Shown: positions 35,834 to 50,000 of the stretch, piece after piece
Numbering within the stretch: position 1 is the stretch's first letter
How the letters are laid out: every line of letters starts with the position of its first letter
Assembly (NCBI GenBank): GCA_000310025.1
Contig: FN648441.1
Span: 62,001-126,000 of the forward strand
Origin: Ectocarpus siliculosus
Taxonomy: Eukaryota > Sar > Phaeophyceae > Ectocarpales > Ectocarpaceae
Length of the DNA stretch: 64,000 nucleotides
Direction of reading: 5' to 3'
Made by a program: the position numbers and the translations under genes
Notes under the pieces: generated by a model
Databases searched by the model: none
What the model saw: the letters and a program-made list of their open reading frames with translations, nothing else
Told to the model about the DNA's origin: nothing

Positions 35834-38652
35834 CATGACAAAGTTACGATATCCGGGCGAGTTAGATTCGCAAGCCACATCAAGTGCCCCACCAACGAAC
35901 GATACGGCTTTTCAACGTCTGGTCCACACGGATCAAACTCTCCTTTAAGATTCACACCAACGGCCATAGATTTCTTCGTGAGAGGCGACACCAAACTTGG
36001 GGAGAATGCTTTGCGGCATACGTACGTCTGTTGAGAATGAGTGGCGTCCCTGCGACAATTGAAGTCTCCCAAGGTTGGTGATGGAACGTGCTTAGCTACC
36101 CAACTGCTCAAACCGATCCTTCCGCCCAGTGGGAAATCTGTCATCTACGTTGACGACAACAGCCAAGACAGCAACCCGCTCTGTAATAAAACGCATATCA
36201 GTCCGCGCTGACTGGTGGTCCAGTGGTCATCGTGCTTCTCAGCACACTACACCGCATGGGGCTGCAGTAATCTCCCCAGTTCAACGCGACCTCGACCGCG
36301 TGACCGCAGGCGTCACCTCGTACCAACGCTGTACCACCGTCTGCAGATATGGCTCAAGGTGTGCGGACGCCCCTGTCCACCTCAGTCACCACCGTCACGG
36401 GAACCGCTGTGTCGTCACCGCCTCCACTACCGATGCCGCCGCTCGGTGCACCGGTTCCTGCGTCCCGCCCGTGGCCCCCGCTCTCGCCGCCGGTGCCGTT
36501 GCCGATGCTGCCGCTCCAGCCGGTATCGCCAGCGTTCTTGAAGGTTCCGTCACATCCATCACTGCCTCCCTGGCACCTCTCCCACGAAGGGCACCCAACG
36601 ATATCCCCAAGTGAATAGCCGCAGATCCCTGAGGAGAAGACGTTGTGGGTAGTGTACGAGAGGTTGTTGGCGGTGTTGACGAATGAGCATCTCTCCCCCT
36701 CGACCCGGCCTTGGCCTTAAGGTTTCGGTGTCGAAAGCCCGGGATCATGAACGGGAAAGGAAGAGTCGCGGCACATCGCTTGTAGAGTTGCTCCCCCGGG
36801 CAGAGCTTGCCAGGCATGTGAGCCTCCGCCGTCTTGTTGAACGAGTCATTCATCCAAGCAAACGACTGCGGCCAGATCGTCGTCCACTCCATCACCTTCC
36901 GGGAACTCCAAATCCGGGAAATGCCGCGAGTACTCCAACGACGCCGCCTTGGCTCGTTCAGGGACAAGCGCGATCTTCCGCTCCAGGCGACCGTTGCGCT
37001 TTGAACCATCGACGAAAGTGAACTCGACCGCAACCCCTAGCTCAACCAGCCAATGCTGTAGGTGATATCGTTACCGCTGTCAAAACCAGCAATCCCCAAC
37101 TCACCGTAGGTCGCCGTCGATTGCTTGACATCTTTGTGCGACGTGAGAAAGGAGTGGCACGAAGTGGCGGCTCTTGTCAACCATCCTCGAGTACCGATAA
37201 CCTGAATCCCCAGCTGCTATGCGGTTTCCCGCACGCATTCGCATCGTTGGTGTGGTCTAGAGAAAAGTGCAAGTCGTTGATGCTCCGTGGCTGGCTGGGC
37301 GCATCATCGCCACCACCATTGCAGGAGGTGGGGCGCCGCGCGCACCCAATGGGGAGCTCTTCAAAATGCACGCGCCGGTTGTGAGCCCGAGCGCCAGAGC
37401 GATTGATGAAAATGCCGTGTCTCCTGGATGCTGTTGAGGGGGGCGAGAACAATTCCAAGACCAGGCACGACCCCCGTGTCCTCCATCGTCACCAGCACAT
37501 CTTCCTTGCCGTAGAAAACCGGATCGACCGCCTCAAAACACCCCACATTCCACCTTCAACTTGCGGCTGTCACCGATGAGAAGGAAGGTCTCCTCAGCGT
37601 GCACGCGGTAACCCGCAAGGCTGTAGTGTCTTTTCCCCGCCTGTTCTTACAAGGCGTCTCTTGCCACATCCAGCTCCGCGCCGTCGCTTGCCACCATGAT
37701 CGCCAGGACTGCCTTTTCCGAATTCTCCGTGTCGTTGCTCGCCGCCACCATCGCTACGCATATCGGGGTTTTGCACGACCGATGCACCCGCTTGATGCCG
37801 GTATTATCAAATACTTCTCCCCACCGTGTCCTTTTTTTCATCCTCCCACGATTAACTTCTCCTGGTCGTTTCGATGGCGCATCAACAGCATCGTGGGGAT
37901 GCATGCCGCCCGAGCTCTCTAGACGCAAGCACTGTCCCGCGGTCAACAGGCGCACTAGGTGTGCCATCTGCGACACCCCCCCTCCAGCACCGCACAGCTC
38001 CTCCCGACGTGATGAGTATGTTGCTCTAACCCTTCGGCCAGTGCCTCCAGCGGCGGCTACACCTCTACCAGCGCTACACATACTGTGGGGGTATTCGGGT
38101 GTTCTGAGATCTACCAAACCCAACTTGTGCAGGGCCTGAAACGCCCTCAACGACTCGCCTTCCGCAACCGGCCTACAGTACTGCTGGTGATCTCCTCTGC
38201 TTCCGTGTAGTCTATGCAAACGCTCACCGCAGCAGACTGCTCTTGGGGGAATGACCCCCTGACGTCCCCGCTGCCCGGTCCTCTATCCGGGCCCACCCCA
38301 ACAGGGATCCTTGACACTATCAGGCTGGCTCCCGGTCTGGTGCTTCTCCCTTCGTACTGGCGGCGTGATTCCCTCGTTGTGCTGCCCCTCGTCCAGAAGA
38401 CAGCGGGCAGACGTAGCGCCCGTAGCGATAGCGCCCACCGTGACTCCCCCGGGACTCCCACTCCTTCTCTCCCTTTCCTATGGCGGTTCGCAGCAGGTGC
38501 GTCAGCTCCTGCACTTGGCCTGGCAGGCTAGAAGAGAGTTTTTCCTCCAGATCGTTGACCCTATCTGGAAAACTGTCTGGCACACCGTCGGCGGAATCGG
38601 CTCCAGCATCGGCGCCACTCGTCTCCAGCACGGGTTTCCTCGAGGAATACAC
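35834..38652 (-). mobile_element. Decayed Ty1/copia retrotransposon
   Basis: Minus-strand sequence at 35,834-36,144 encodes EKPYRSLVGHLMWLANLTRP followed by DI, the diagnostic end of the copia reverse transcriptase. Upstream frames carry a pol-like segment with a basic-rich region (about 36,395-37,033), another (37,177-37,546) and a gag-like acidic coiled region with LEEKLSSSLPGQVQELTHLL (38,320-38,652). The order agrees with a gag-pol of the copia type. All frames are broken by stops and frameshifts and no flanking LTR pair was identified. Confidence 0.6.
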
Positions 38653-39486
38653 TCGAGTGTTCGTACATACCCTTGTGTGTGTCGAATATGGTTATGTATC
38701 ACTTGTATAAAGGATAGCAGAGAGGATCAAGACTCTGAGACAAGGCGACGGCAGAGAGAGTGAGCACACACAAGCACTCCCAGAGACCCGGGCCCCGTGA
38801 ATCAAAACAATGAACCCAAACCTTCTGCGATACCCACTAATACAATCCCGTCGGAATACCGAAACCTACCGGTGCACACACCGACAGAAAGCGCGGTTGG
38901 GGCCGGCAACATATTCGCAGATTAATCAGACGAAGGCAGAAAATTCAGGCGAGAAACTCTCGCAGGGTAATGTTGGTTGTGCTCCCATCTGGGCTGAGGT
39001 GGTCCGGAGATTCCTCGGTCAGCGTGGTTGACATTGACAAGCTGCTATGCATAGATACCAACGCAAGCACATTACACACACACCCGTGAAGGGTCGTGCT
39101 GCTGAAGAGATGACCCCGAACACAATGAAGGATAGAGCGTGGACACGCACGTCTCGCCCCTTACCCCACCCGGGAGGGTACCGTCGCCGCAAGCTCCGCA
39201 GACTCGAAGCCATCAAATTTTTCACAGAACGGCACGCCAGTTGTTCGAGAGTGACGAATGTTTCAAACGAAATCCGACCTGATTTGGAACGCCCTTACTC
39301 GGATAGACCCCATCCACCAGTGCCCTCCCAAACGCAAGTCCACATCATCGAAGCGCATGAACACCAAGAACACCACAAAACGCTTATTCTAGTACACAAG
39401 TTTTTCATATTGCTCAGGTTGTGGCTCATCAGGTGGTGTCCTATTTCTGGCCATTTCAATTGGAATCAATTGGTATACCATTGTAG
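38653..39486. other. Spacer between copia relic and membrane-protein relic
   Basis: A plus-strand open frame from 39,047 runs into the relic exon but has no recognised domain before it. A possible LTR remnant around 38,640-38,800 was considered, but its second copy was not found. Confidence 0.35.
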
Positions 39487-39792
39487 CAACTCCGATGGGC
39501 GCCATCGCCGGAGGTGCTTCATCGCTGGAGGTGCTGTGGCGGGCGTACTGGTGGTTGGTGCCGCCATCCTGGCTCTGGTCGCTTGAAGACCCGCGGGAGC
39601 TCAAGAAAACGTCCTACCGACGACGTCGCGCCGGCACCTGCTAGCGGCCCGGTTCCGATCGGGAGAACGCGCGTTGAGCCTCTTGCGGCCCCCATCGCGC
39701 GTCAGTATCCTGCTGCCTATCTACCCGGATGCAAAATGAGTCCGTTACAGGTCGTGAGGCTCGAGGAGTACTCTGCCCTGCTCATTTGCTGA
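39487..39792 (+). pseudogene. Broken copy of the membrane-protein last exon
   Basis: Acceptor TTGTAG is followed by ATPMGAIAGG as in the intact gene (8024). A 17-bp direct duplication (39503-39519 and 39520-39536, CATCGCCGGAGGTGCTT) then shifts the frame in the middle of the transmembrane helix, whose remainder (VLVVGAAILALV) reads in another frame and hits TGA. The tail AAPIARQYPAAY persists downstream. This copy cannot make the normal protein. Confidence 0.7.
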
Positions 39793-40534
39793 CAAAGGGA
39801 GGAATTTCTCCTTGGCCGGCGGCCTCTGCAGAGTACTGTTAGTTGCATCAAATACGGTGACAGGGACCCCATCGTGCGGTATTGCGGTGTTCAAGAAATT
39901 GAATGGCCCCAATCGGGGGGAGGGTCGCGGTTGAGTTGGCCAAGTTGACATCGTCGTTCCCTCACATGGATGTTGGTTATTTTATCGGCAAAAGCGGGGT
40001 ACGTGTGTAGTATCAGGTGCTGAGGGGATGATTGCGCCGCCCCCAAAGATGAACGAGTATGATCGAGAGTTGTACACGAACTGTCTCCACACCAAAGTCC
40101 CACTTTTGAGTTTGTTGGGGGGGGGGGGGGGGGGTTGCGAATGTAGGTCTGTTTATTATAGGGCCCAGCGGGGGGGACCAGCTTTGCGTCCGGATATCCC
40201 CAATTGAGAGCTAGTCTAGTGTCTCTTGCCAACCACCGAGTCATGATCACTAAAAACAGGTACTACGTCCGCACGTCCGTGGCCCGTCGGCGTGAAACGC
40301 CTTCCAAATAGCAGGAAGTGCACGAAACCTGTACCACGCACAGCATAAGTAGGTGCAGCTGACCTCGGTAGACACCGGCAAGGCGCCCTGTCGCTATGAC
40401 GCACGCGATGTACGCGGAAACCTAACCTCTCGCCCTTATCATTTGTACGTAATCAACATCAATCTCTTTCCAAAAACTGCGGCCTGCAAACAACCCAAAC
40501 ACGAAAATTGCTGACTGAGCACCGAGGGGAAGTC

Positions 40535-41475
40535 TCGGGAATGGAGGAGTGTGGTGTGAGGCTTGAAGCTGACGAAAACCGCTTACCTAGATGACGTTTG
40601 CCACGGACTGGTTAAATTTTTGAAAAAAGAAAGGTTCAAACTTGTGTCTGCAGCTCATGCGTACGACAAGAGATAGACCAATGCGAGCATGCCCACCGGC
40701 GGCCCATGTGCGGCTCATGAAGTGCCCACCGTGGGCTCTTCAGCCTAAAACGGCGTCACCGACAAATCAACCTAGAGCTTAGCCACCTTCACATCAACTG
40801 TAGAACTTAGTCACCAGTCCCAACCTAGCACGTATCGTATGGGCTTGGGGTCAGGGTTGCGGTTGGCGTGAGGGTTGTTAGCCGCTATACTGCCCGTTCC
40901 GAAGCAGATAATCTATTGTTTAGGAGGGGTACACTGGTTCGGTTGAAGGGCTGTCGTTGGCCGCCCATGGGCTTCCCATGGGGTGCCCATGGCCCTAACG
41001 GGGAGCCTTTGGGCGGCCCATGGGTGACCCACGGGGTCATCCATGGGTGTCCACCCATGGGTGTCCCGTGGATCAATTGGGAAAACTGTAAAAAATGAGG
41101 GAAACCCAATGCGAGTGACGTCCGATGTACGGCAAAGCACCTGATGATGCAGCCGGTCAGAAGCTTAACTCAGAGCGTGTCCGCACGTGGTGTGTTGCTA
41201 CACGGCTTACACTGCTCGTGGCAATCGGCCTCCATGAGACAGTTGTGCCGGCAGGCCCTTGCACGAGGATGAAGACTTCCCAGGTGGGAAACCATGTTGA
41301 AGAAACGTAGTTATTTTTGTCGGAGAGGCCGGAAGACAAACGGCGTATGAGGATGGGGGACTATATATAGTATCCTAAAAAGGCGAGAGCGACACTGTAC
41401 GTATCGCTGTTTACCAAGAGTCATCGCATGTACGATGCGATGGAAATATCCAACAGGAAGAGCACAGACTAGGGC
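40535..41475. mobile_element. Unit-2-specific insertion ending in an A-run
   Basis: Unit 1 is continuous here (about 11,475-11,505), while unit 2 holds about 940 extra bases ending in ten A just before CATGGTCCTGGCGC. The segment carries a cluster of CCCATGGG palindromes (40,960-41,080) and no coding frame that I recognise. The A-run suggests a retroposon, but no clean target duplication was seen. Confidence 0.5.
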
Positions 41476-43084
41476 AAAAAAAAAAGCATGGTCCTGGCGC
41501 TATTTGATGAAACGCCGAACCAACGTCAAACTGCCCGCGCCCACTTCCTGTGCCCTGTAGCCATAAATACGAGCCCTCTCGAAATACAGTCAGCGACTTA
41601 TATAATTACTTGTGATCCTCGCTACGTACTATCATTACACAAAATCCACGGTCACTCGCTACGAAATTTCCCCACATACTCTTCTCGAGAAAAGTAATCG
41701 ATCTGTAGATACCTGCCAGGTTGCCAAATTACCTCGCTCGGTGAAACCATCCTATGTTATCGTTAACAACCCGCCCCCCTTCGGCAATACTATTCTTAAT
41801 CTTTCGACGCTGTTTTAACGTCCCCTCGCTCCTGATACTGAATGAAATCGAGGCCAAGGCGCGCGCCACCTGGGTACTGCTCTACTGTGGTACTACAAAA
41901 ACTTGATGGTGGTTGACAGCAATGAGTTTATCCCTCGTAAACCCAACGCGAAGCCTATTTTTTGTCAAAGCCTATAAACCAAGAACTACAGTACATGTAT
42001 GTATTACATCCCTCAAGCCCGAGAAAGAACAATTAACAACATTATGGCCATAAAAGTTTATTGCTGTCTGTTCTAATGTCTGATGTTCTAACCGCGTTTG
42101 TGCAGCACCGCACGGTACCGATGTCAACAGCGAACGTTTGGGCCAAGTCCACACTGTTTACTTTGGGAACACAGAACCCCTGACTCTGGCAACAACCGAA
42201 AGTATTACCTCGATCTTAGAGGAACCAAGTCAATGGACAAGCTCATTTTACCTAATTATCCAACTTCCCTTTTTACAACTTAACCATCTCTGACCTCCGC
42301 CGAGCACCAACCCTACCAACAACCCTAAAAAGTTGATAGGGAGAATATGAGACGGTCGTGGGAAAGCCCAATGCAAAAACAGCCTGTTGCTTTTTCAGGA
42401 GTGATACAATACCTACGGTTGGGACTGTGCAGGTGTCGCACATCCCACTCAACAACCCACTGGTGGCGGTAGACTAGAGAGCGGAACTAACTTGGCAAAG
42501 AATATCTGACTGGTTCTTGTATGCACGCCGATGGGCTCTGCATCCATCCAATATGAGCTTCTTGAAAACAATCAAAGGTGTCACACGACGATTTTGATGG
42601 TCTGCATGCCTGTTGTTGATGCGAAACTGCAGGAAAGACATGCTGGTCTCGTCATGTAGGTGGTCCATGTGGGCTCTCTCGGCAATCCACCCTAGATTCA
42701 AGTCAAGGCCCCCGAACCCCCCCACGTTGTCTACGTGATGACCGTGGAGCACACGGGACTTTCCGCTCTGAAGATGAAGGCGTCGAAGCGGGCTCCAGGT
42801 ACTCTAACTCAGATTGAAGTCAAGGCCCACGGGTCCCTCCACGTGGTCTGCGTGTTGGCAGTGGGGCGCACGGCAAAAACTGTGAACTAACGCGGGGCAA
42901 TTTTGGCCAAATGAAATTTAGTAGACGCGTCTGTCAATCGCGAAATCATCCTGGCATACGGACACATGCAGAATAGGACTGACGAGCTACGGAAGAGCAA
43001 GCAAACAGCATTGTGTCGATTTCTTCAACCTCGCATTGAGCATAGGATTTCAATTGGCACCAGGTTTATCGCATAACACCGAAC

Positions 43085-44013
43085 CTAATCAAGGCGCGGT
43101 TCGATCACCGCTGTTCTGGTTTGTCTACCAGGCTCATCCTCTGGATACATGCCAGTGCCGTTCGTAGACAAGGGTGACTCACAATCTTCCTGGGTTCCGC
43201 GAATGGCCTCCATGCCATGCATGATGTACTCCCCGCTAGCCGTACGGGTGGGAACCATCGTCTCTCCCAGGACCCCCTTGGCGGTCAGGCTCACGTCGTT
43301 GTGATCGACAGCCAGATTCATCTGCCAAGTCAAATGGTCCGGTAGGCCGAGCTCCGCGATCTGGTGGAGTCGTCCGTGGCTAAGTCGGATCATGGCCGCT
43401 GGTGTGACGATCTGGAAAGACGCATGCTCGGATTGGTGGGTGAACAAGTTACCGTCCTCGCCCCCCGCTACGTGACGGGCCACATACTCCGTGCACTCCG
43501 CCATGTTGGTCGCGGTGGGGTCCCCCAGTATCCACTCCCCCATCGACTGCTGTATGAGCAGCCTGCGGCCGCCAGCCTGCGCGTACTCGAGCTTCTTCCG
43601 CTCCCAGTACTTTTCGAACCCGAACGATCGGCAGGCACCGGGAATGTTGACAGCGGAGACCTTGACGTCTGGAGCAAGCTCAACCGCACCGGGGGCAAGC
43701 AGGGTCTCGTTTCCATCGAGCACCACGCTCAACGAGCCATCCGCAAGGCAGGGGGACACTCCGGCCGGGCAGTCGCTATCCAGGCTGTGTGGGTCCTTAA
43801 CGGAAATGACGATGCTGTGTGCTTGGCCATTTCCATCGGTGGTGATGAGGGAGAGCCCGGTGATGTACGTGATGTCCGGCCGGGAAGAGACGGGCGCCGT
43901 CACACGCATGTTAAGGTGCATGGACGGCAGGTCTGAGATAAGGCAGTACCACTGACCGTCGCTGCCCGTGAAGTCGAACTTCTGGCCGTGGAAGCCAGTC
44001 ATGTGGGGGTCAC
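43085..44013 (-). CDS. Gene 2 C-terminal VWD-like exon
   Basis: Opens GDPHMTGFHGQKFDFTG as in gene 1 and ends TAVIEPRLD at TAG (43,087-43,085). The first 349 coding bases and 128 intron bases are identical to gene 1; downstream the copies differ (for example ETMVPTRTASGEY versus ETVIPTCAASGEY). A GTGAGT at 43,182-43,177 is a possible alternative donor. Confidence 0.8.
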
Positions 44014-47000
44014 CTGCAGTGCGTCGGGGTTCCGACCGATTTCCGGCAACAGGGTAAGCAAAAACTGTACTTCATATTTGGCGGTAGCATCTGCTTGAGG
44101 ACCGCGGGTCTTTACGTGTCACAAATACAACTCTTCTAAGCCTAGCCTCCACCCCTGCCACGGGACCAAAGGGAATGACTCTACAATAATAGATGCTGCA
44201 GCAAGCAGTGATGTGATATTTTAGATGAAGCTCTCAAAAAGGAGCCCGTCACCTCAGCCACAACATTTGAGGAGAAAACATTCCCAGCCTATCGACTTTG
44301 CGTCGCATGACGGATGCACACCCCACGTCGCATGGAGAACCTGTCACACGCCGTCGCCATCGCTCACCCCCTTCAGACCTTCGGATGTTCGATATGTCTC
44401 GAGGCAGAAGAAATCAGTCCGTCCGTCAGAATATACTCCTCTTGTCTATCTCACCGCAAGCCGTAGGGTCCGTGGTGTCGGGTATCTCGCACACCAGCTT
44501 CAATAGGCAGCATTCCTCGGGAAGGGTGCAGTCGCTATCGTCGACGCACGCTACGCGCCGAAAACGTGCACGAGGGGGGGCGGGGGGAGCGGGCAAGGAA
44601 AGCCATGCCAATCAGAACCCGGCGTGTGGTCGGAAGAGACTCCATCTAGAGCAAATCGAGGGCCTCATGAAGCCTCAACAGTGCACCAGCGAATGTCTGT
44701 CACGCTGTGCACATAGACACCCTGCGATCGTCGCACACCCTAGAGACCTATTTCTCCAACCACCACAAGGATATCTTACTCTAGACTAGTCTCATGCGCT
44801 CGGTGCTGGACAATGTTTGAGATGAATGCTGCCCGCAAGTGAAGGCTGGCAAATAGTTGGCCGAACGGAACCAGTTATTCTACCCAGGATAATATAACCG
44901 ATGCGTACTTCCAACGAGGTCAGATGGACGTGTTCTGCATCGTTCCGAAAAACGTTGCACTTTGAAGACATCCACCGCGTTCAAGGTGCGTACCTGTTGG
45001 CTCCTCGACTGCCGAGCGGTGACCGAACGAAGGTGGCGGGTGGGAACAAGCACACGACAATGGGGGAAGAGGAGAGAAAGGCAGCATAGGCTTAGTTTTT
45101 TAGCGGTGTGTCTTTTTCACCATGTTTTGATAACGACAACCCGATAGACCCTGCAGGCTGTGGGAGAGCCATGGAGGGATTTTGATATCGCCAACCAGGG
45201 AGCGTGATACCCAGGAGGGGTGACAACCCGGTGGGTGATACCACGTGATATCACTGCCTGAGAACGTAGGTTCGGCCATCCGTGAGGCCCAATGACGCTA
45301 CCCTAGGGTCTTTGCTAGTCGTGTGGCTGGAGTGGAATGAGTTGCATGGTGCAGGCGGGCAGAATTTCTCACGGCAAATTTATGGGGCTCTAACATTGGG
45401 TGTTCTCATGATCGTGATCATGGCTGAGGTGTGACCCGGGCATAACTGGGTCATGACTATAACAATCGGGCGCGACTGGGCCACGACCTACAATAACCGG
45501 GTGCGACTGGGTCATGACGATCAAAACTCGGCTGCGACTGGGTAATGACTTGGTCACGAGAGTGAGCCATGAGCTCGATCATGATCGAAATCAATCATGA
45601 CCTAGGCAGTCATGACTCGTCCATGACCCATTCGCGCTCAGATCCGGACCCGGCCGCGACCGAGTCATGACCTCGGCGATAACCAGGTAATGGTTAGGCC
45701 CTACATAAGCCATGCATTCACGCCCCCGACAGGCCGACAACACCCCATGCAGGAAAAAAAATAGATTGAATGGTTCCCGGATCCCCGCCCTGCTCTACAA
45801 CAGCATCGCGTTCAATCCTTTCAACCGGCGGCAACCAATCGGTTTACATCCAACGTAATTCTGGTACCCCTGTACAGATTTTGATTTGGCAACGGGCATC
45901 AAACCGGCTATGAACCCAACACTAACGGAAACCCGACGGTAAAACCCACTCAATAGGTGCCAAGTTGGAGCTGGGTGGATACATTCTACGTTGGTGCGCC
46001 AGCATTGGCTCTAGGTTGGTGATCATGAGATATTTCGCAGTATGTTTGTGTGCCGACAAAGGTGCTACAGTAGGTTGGCGTTAATGCGATAAATCTAGAC
46101 AGACCATCGGTTCATGGTGGGGCCACGATAGTAGGGTGATGACATCATCATGTCCCCGTCATGGTCCACTCCTCGTGGCCCGGTCACGACATAATCCCCA
46201 CTCGGCAATGACACCATAATGGCTAGATCATTACCGGGTCATGAGCCGACAGTCTGGCCGACGATTTCCGCAGAAATGGGAAACAACGAACTAATGAATG
46301 ACGTCAACTCGGTCTGAATTTTTCCGATCATTAGTCGATCATGACCGGGTCATGATCATGATCATGAGCTACCCCAGTATGTTATCCGTGGCTGCTATTC
46401 CATTAAATGCCCCTTTGAACAAACATGGATCTCCGAGGGACGAAAAGAACGTACCTACTCGTAGATGTACGATAGAATCATACACAACTCAACAGGCCCG
46501 AGACACGCGTTTGCCCTTAGTCGGCCTGTACGGTACAACCTAGAATGCGGGGCTTGACAACATTGCTGTTCAGAACTTCCGTTCGTTCGGGCGCAAGAGA
46601 GTCGGTGAGGGTTAGCCGACATTGACACGATCAAGTTGAATGTACCTTTAGCACTTATACCAGTGATTGCCTCGTTTCCTGAATATTCTTGGTGTGTACG
46701 TACAGGGCTTTACTCATGATTGTCTGTATTCACGGCATGAACCAAACCCCTAGCATCCTTTGCAAGGCGTGCAAGTTCATCTTTTGGACATCAAAGGCAA
46801 CAGAGCAAGGGAAATGGTCGTCAGGGATCTATGTCAACGTGGCACACCGAAATGGGCGGGGCATAAGGGGCTGTGCAGAAGTGCACCGTTCATTGAAATC
46901 TGTGGCCTTGGCATGCACCCTAACGGGATCAAATAGCACCTTCCCTTGCTTGTGACAGAACATACACATTTGAGTTCCCGGTGCCAGCCAAATTTGTAGC

Positions 47001-50000
47001 AGAAATACTTCGTGAACAGTGTTTACGTCCGTCCATTGACCCGAACTGCAACCTATCCGTACGTAGTTGATTTACCCCATCTCGATATCACACTGGATTG
47101 TCCTGCTATACGAGCTCACTCTCGAGGGGTGCATATGCCGTAGGCTACAGGTGAATCGGACCGGCACGTAGTCGCATCAAACCGGCCCTTCACGCCGGTT
47201 TCAATGGAACTGAGACTCTTATGGCGAACAACCTCTTCAAACAGATATCACGAGCCAACTTGGAAGTCATTGCACGTGAGGGCCGATATAGGCTTCATAC
47301 CGTGGCAGAGAACAAGAAATGGAAGAGGAGCACGTGAAGACCTGAGTGGGGGGTATTCCGCAACGCGTGGACTTCAGCATAGTAGCTGCGGGGCTGGCTG
47401 CATCTGGTACTGCTCTGCACGAGATCATCTCATCCACAACACACGGCAGAAAGCGGTTCCAAACTTGCTCACCGCAGTCCGAGGCCGGGTCGAGGCAATC
47501 GAAGCCTGTTCCGGAACCGCAGGGCGCGGTGGCAGGGTCGCTCTCTCGACAGGTGCAGAGGCATCCTTGAGTGGTGTAGTCACATTTGTCGAAGTCATCA
47601 GCTGAAGAAGCCAGCGTTCACACAGGGCGGGTGGGGCGCGATTTGGGAAGGACGTTTTGGGCGGCCAGGGTTGAACGGTGAAGGGTGTAGGCGCCGGCAC
47701 GGCTCTCCCGGCCCTCAAATTGAGCAGCTACCACAGCCGATAACAATACGCGCTCCAAACATGGAGGCCAGCGTTGGACAGTGAAAACCGTCAGCCCGGG
47801 CCCGCGTCGCTGCAGCTTTACCGTAGCCGCCAGCAAACGTCTACGCGCTCGTAGTTAAGTTCTTCCAGTCACGTCTCCGGAAGCCCCAAACTCCACCGGT
47901 ATGTCTCACTGGACCCCGGGGACCACCTTTGGCTAAAAAGTGGCATTTAGAGAACAAATGTACAAGCACACCTAGTTGAGACAGCTTTACGGCGCTTCTC
48001 AAGCAATCGACTACTGGAACTTACCAAGCGAAAGAGGCAGACACACCGCACTGGAATAGCTGTAAGCGCCATTGGCCAATGTTTCGTCCACTGCAAAACG
48101 GAGCGACGAGTGGGAAGGAAGGAAGGGGAGCGTTGCGACAGGTCGTCAAGTGGGCAAGTTGGGAAGGGTGTGGGGCTGCTGCTGGACGTATTTCGTTGCT
48201 TTTTTCAGCCAGCTGGGCAAGGTTTGCTGTTGGGCGAACAGTCTAGCTATGGCATCAACGAAGGGCTGACCACCTACGACTGTCCTTTCGAGACGGATGA
48301 AGCTGATGACAGCAAAGGCTCGATGGCGCAGCAGCAACCTAGGCTGTATGAACGACAGCAGTGGTAGCAGAGGGATGGTTGTTAGGGTTGGGGTTGGGTG
48401 CGTGGAACTCCATTGAAATACTCACGTTTGGAATTCTATGGAAACTGAACGAACGCCACGGGAAGCCATGGAATTTTATTGGAGGAAACAACGGAAGTTC
48501 TGCTTCAACTGCTTTTGAATGTGCCACGAGTTCCACGTCCACGGCACTCCATGGTACACCATTGGGTTTGTGGAATTTCTTGCCTAGCAGTGGTTTTCTA
48601 CGGGACTCAATAGTCTTCCACGCCAAACCGTACGTGCCACCGTGGTGGAATATTTTGCGGAGCGCCATGGAATCTCCGGGAACCTCCATGGAACTCCATG
48701 GCATTCCGTGTGTAGGTCACCCCCGGAGCTCTTTCTCTGATTGAGCCGCACAAAATACGCTTGTGAGCGCAGTCGCGGGTTAGCCTCAGTTGATCTCGGC
48801 ATGGGTGGTTTGGGTGACATGTTCGACGAACAATTCCCGTTGAAACCATACCGATCGTCGTTTAACCCACCGGTACACAAGAAGTGGCTCACCTACACAG
48901 TCCCACGCCGGGGTGACGCATGTGTGATCGCCGTCGCACGCCTGGTTCGAGCAGTCACATTCGCAGCAACTGACAGTGCACGCGAGACAGGGAAATACAC
49001 CGGGCGCAGGGTGGGGGCTTGGCGTGCAATCGATATCACTTATTGTTGTGGGTCGACGGTTGACCAGGCACGCCTTTCGATGCGGGCAAACGCGCTCCTG
49101 TTCCTCTTCGGGAAGTCTTGACAGCCGGTGCTTCAAATCGCCGGGGAGTTCCCGCAAAACGGATTTTGCCATCATATTGCATTCCTTCAATTAGCAAAGA
49201 ACAATTCCTTGGTTGCCTGGAGAGCTGTGCCCCTTGCAAACTGGAGCGGAACGCACACCACCAAACGCATACGCTGCAATCAAAACGTCTCCTTGTCAAG
49301 GCGCGTGTGGGGGTGGCTTCTCTCGATCGTACCACTACCACTACCACCAAGCACGACACCCGGAACCGCTGAACAAACCCCCAGGTCCTCTCAGGAACTG
49401 CAGGAGCTTTACTCACTCTCCCCCGTCGTATCCGCAAGCCTCGATGTTGTTCGCTGCATACGGATCGCACCGGACAAGGGAGTGGCAGCAATGAGGTAGA
49501 ATAAGGGATGGTGAAGATCGGTAAATTTAAATTCCACGACCATTTTCTGACGACACGTTTAACGATGATATTCCGATGGCGGCGTCCTGTTTTGCATCAT
49601 TTGGGCTGCAAAATGCTCTGGCGTGTGAAGCTGCGGCTTGATGATATTTTGACGGGCAGAACGTGCGGATACCACCGGTTCTCGTATCGTCTTTGCCTGA
49701 GACTAGCAATCCCTCCACTTCACTTGCTAAGGGTATCGCGTTGGACTGGCTAATGCCCGAAAAGGGCGATCGATGACAAGAATTTTCACAATGGTTGTCG
49801 ACAGGGAAGGCGAAGCATCGAGCGTTATACACTAAGAATATCACCATTCGCTATTGAAGTGCGAATACCATTCGCTATTGAAAACAAAGCTTATCTGCAG
49901 CAACAGCTGCAATAGTTACCTCACGCAACCCCGTGCGTACGTACGCCACAGTTGACCTAGATCCGTTGATCAGGTTTGCTATTGTGAGAATATTGCGAAG

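Larger units (their letters stand above)
10627..39690. repeat. Tandem segmental duplication, unit 1 (about 29 kb)
   Basis: Sequence from 10.6 kb to at least 30.09 kb aligns in order with 39.7 kb to 63.92 kb, including every exon of the protease gene and most introns. Exon lengths are the same in both units while introns differ by substitutions and indels. Unit-specific insertions are the TIR element at 14.3 kb and the SINE/LINE at 30.1-33.2 kb. The right part, with the copia relic, lies opposite sequence beyond the window in unit 2. Confidence 0.85.
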
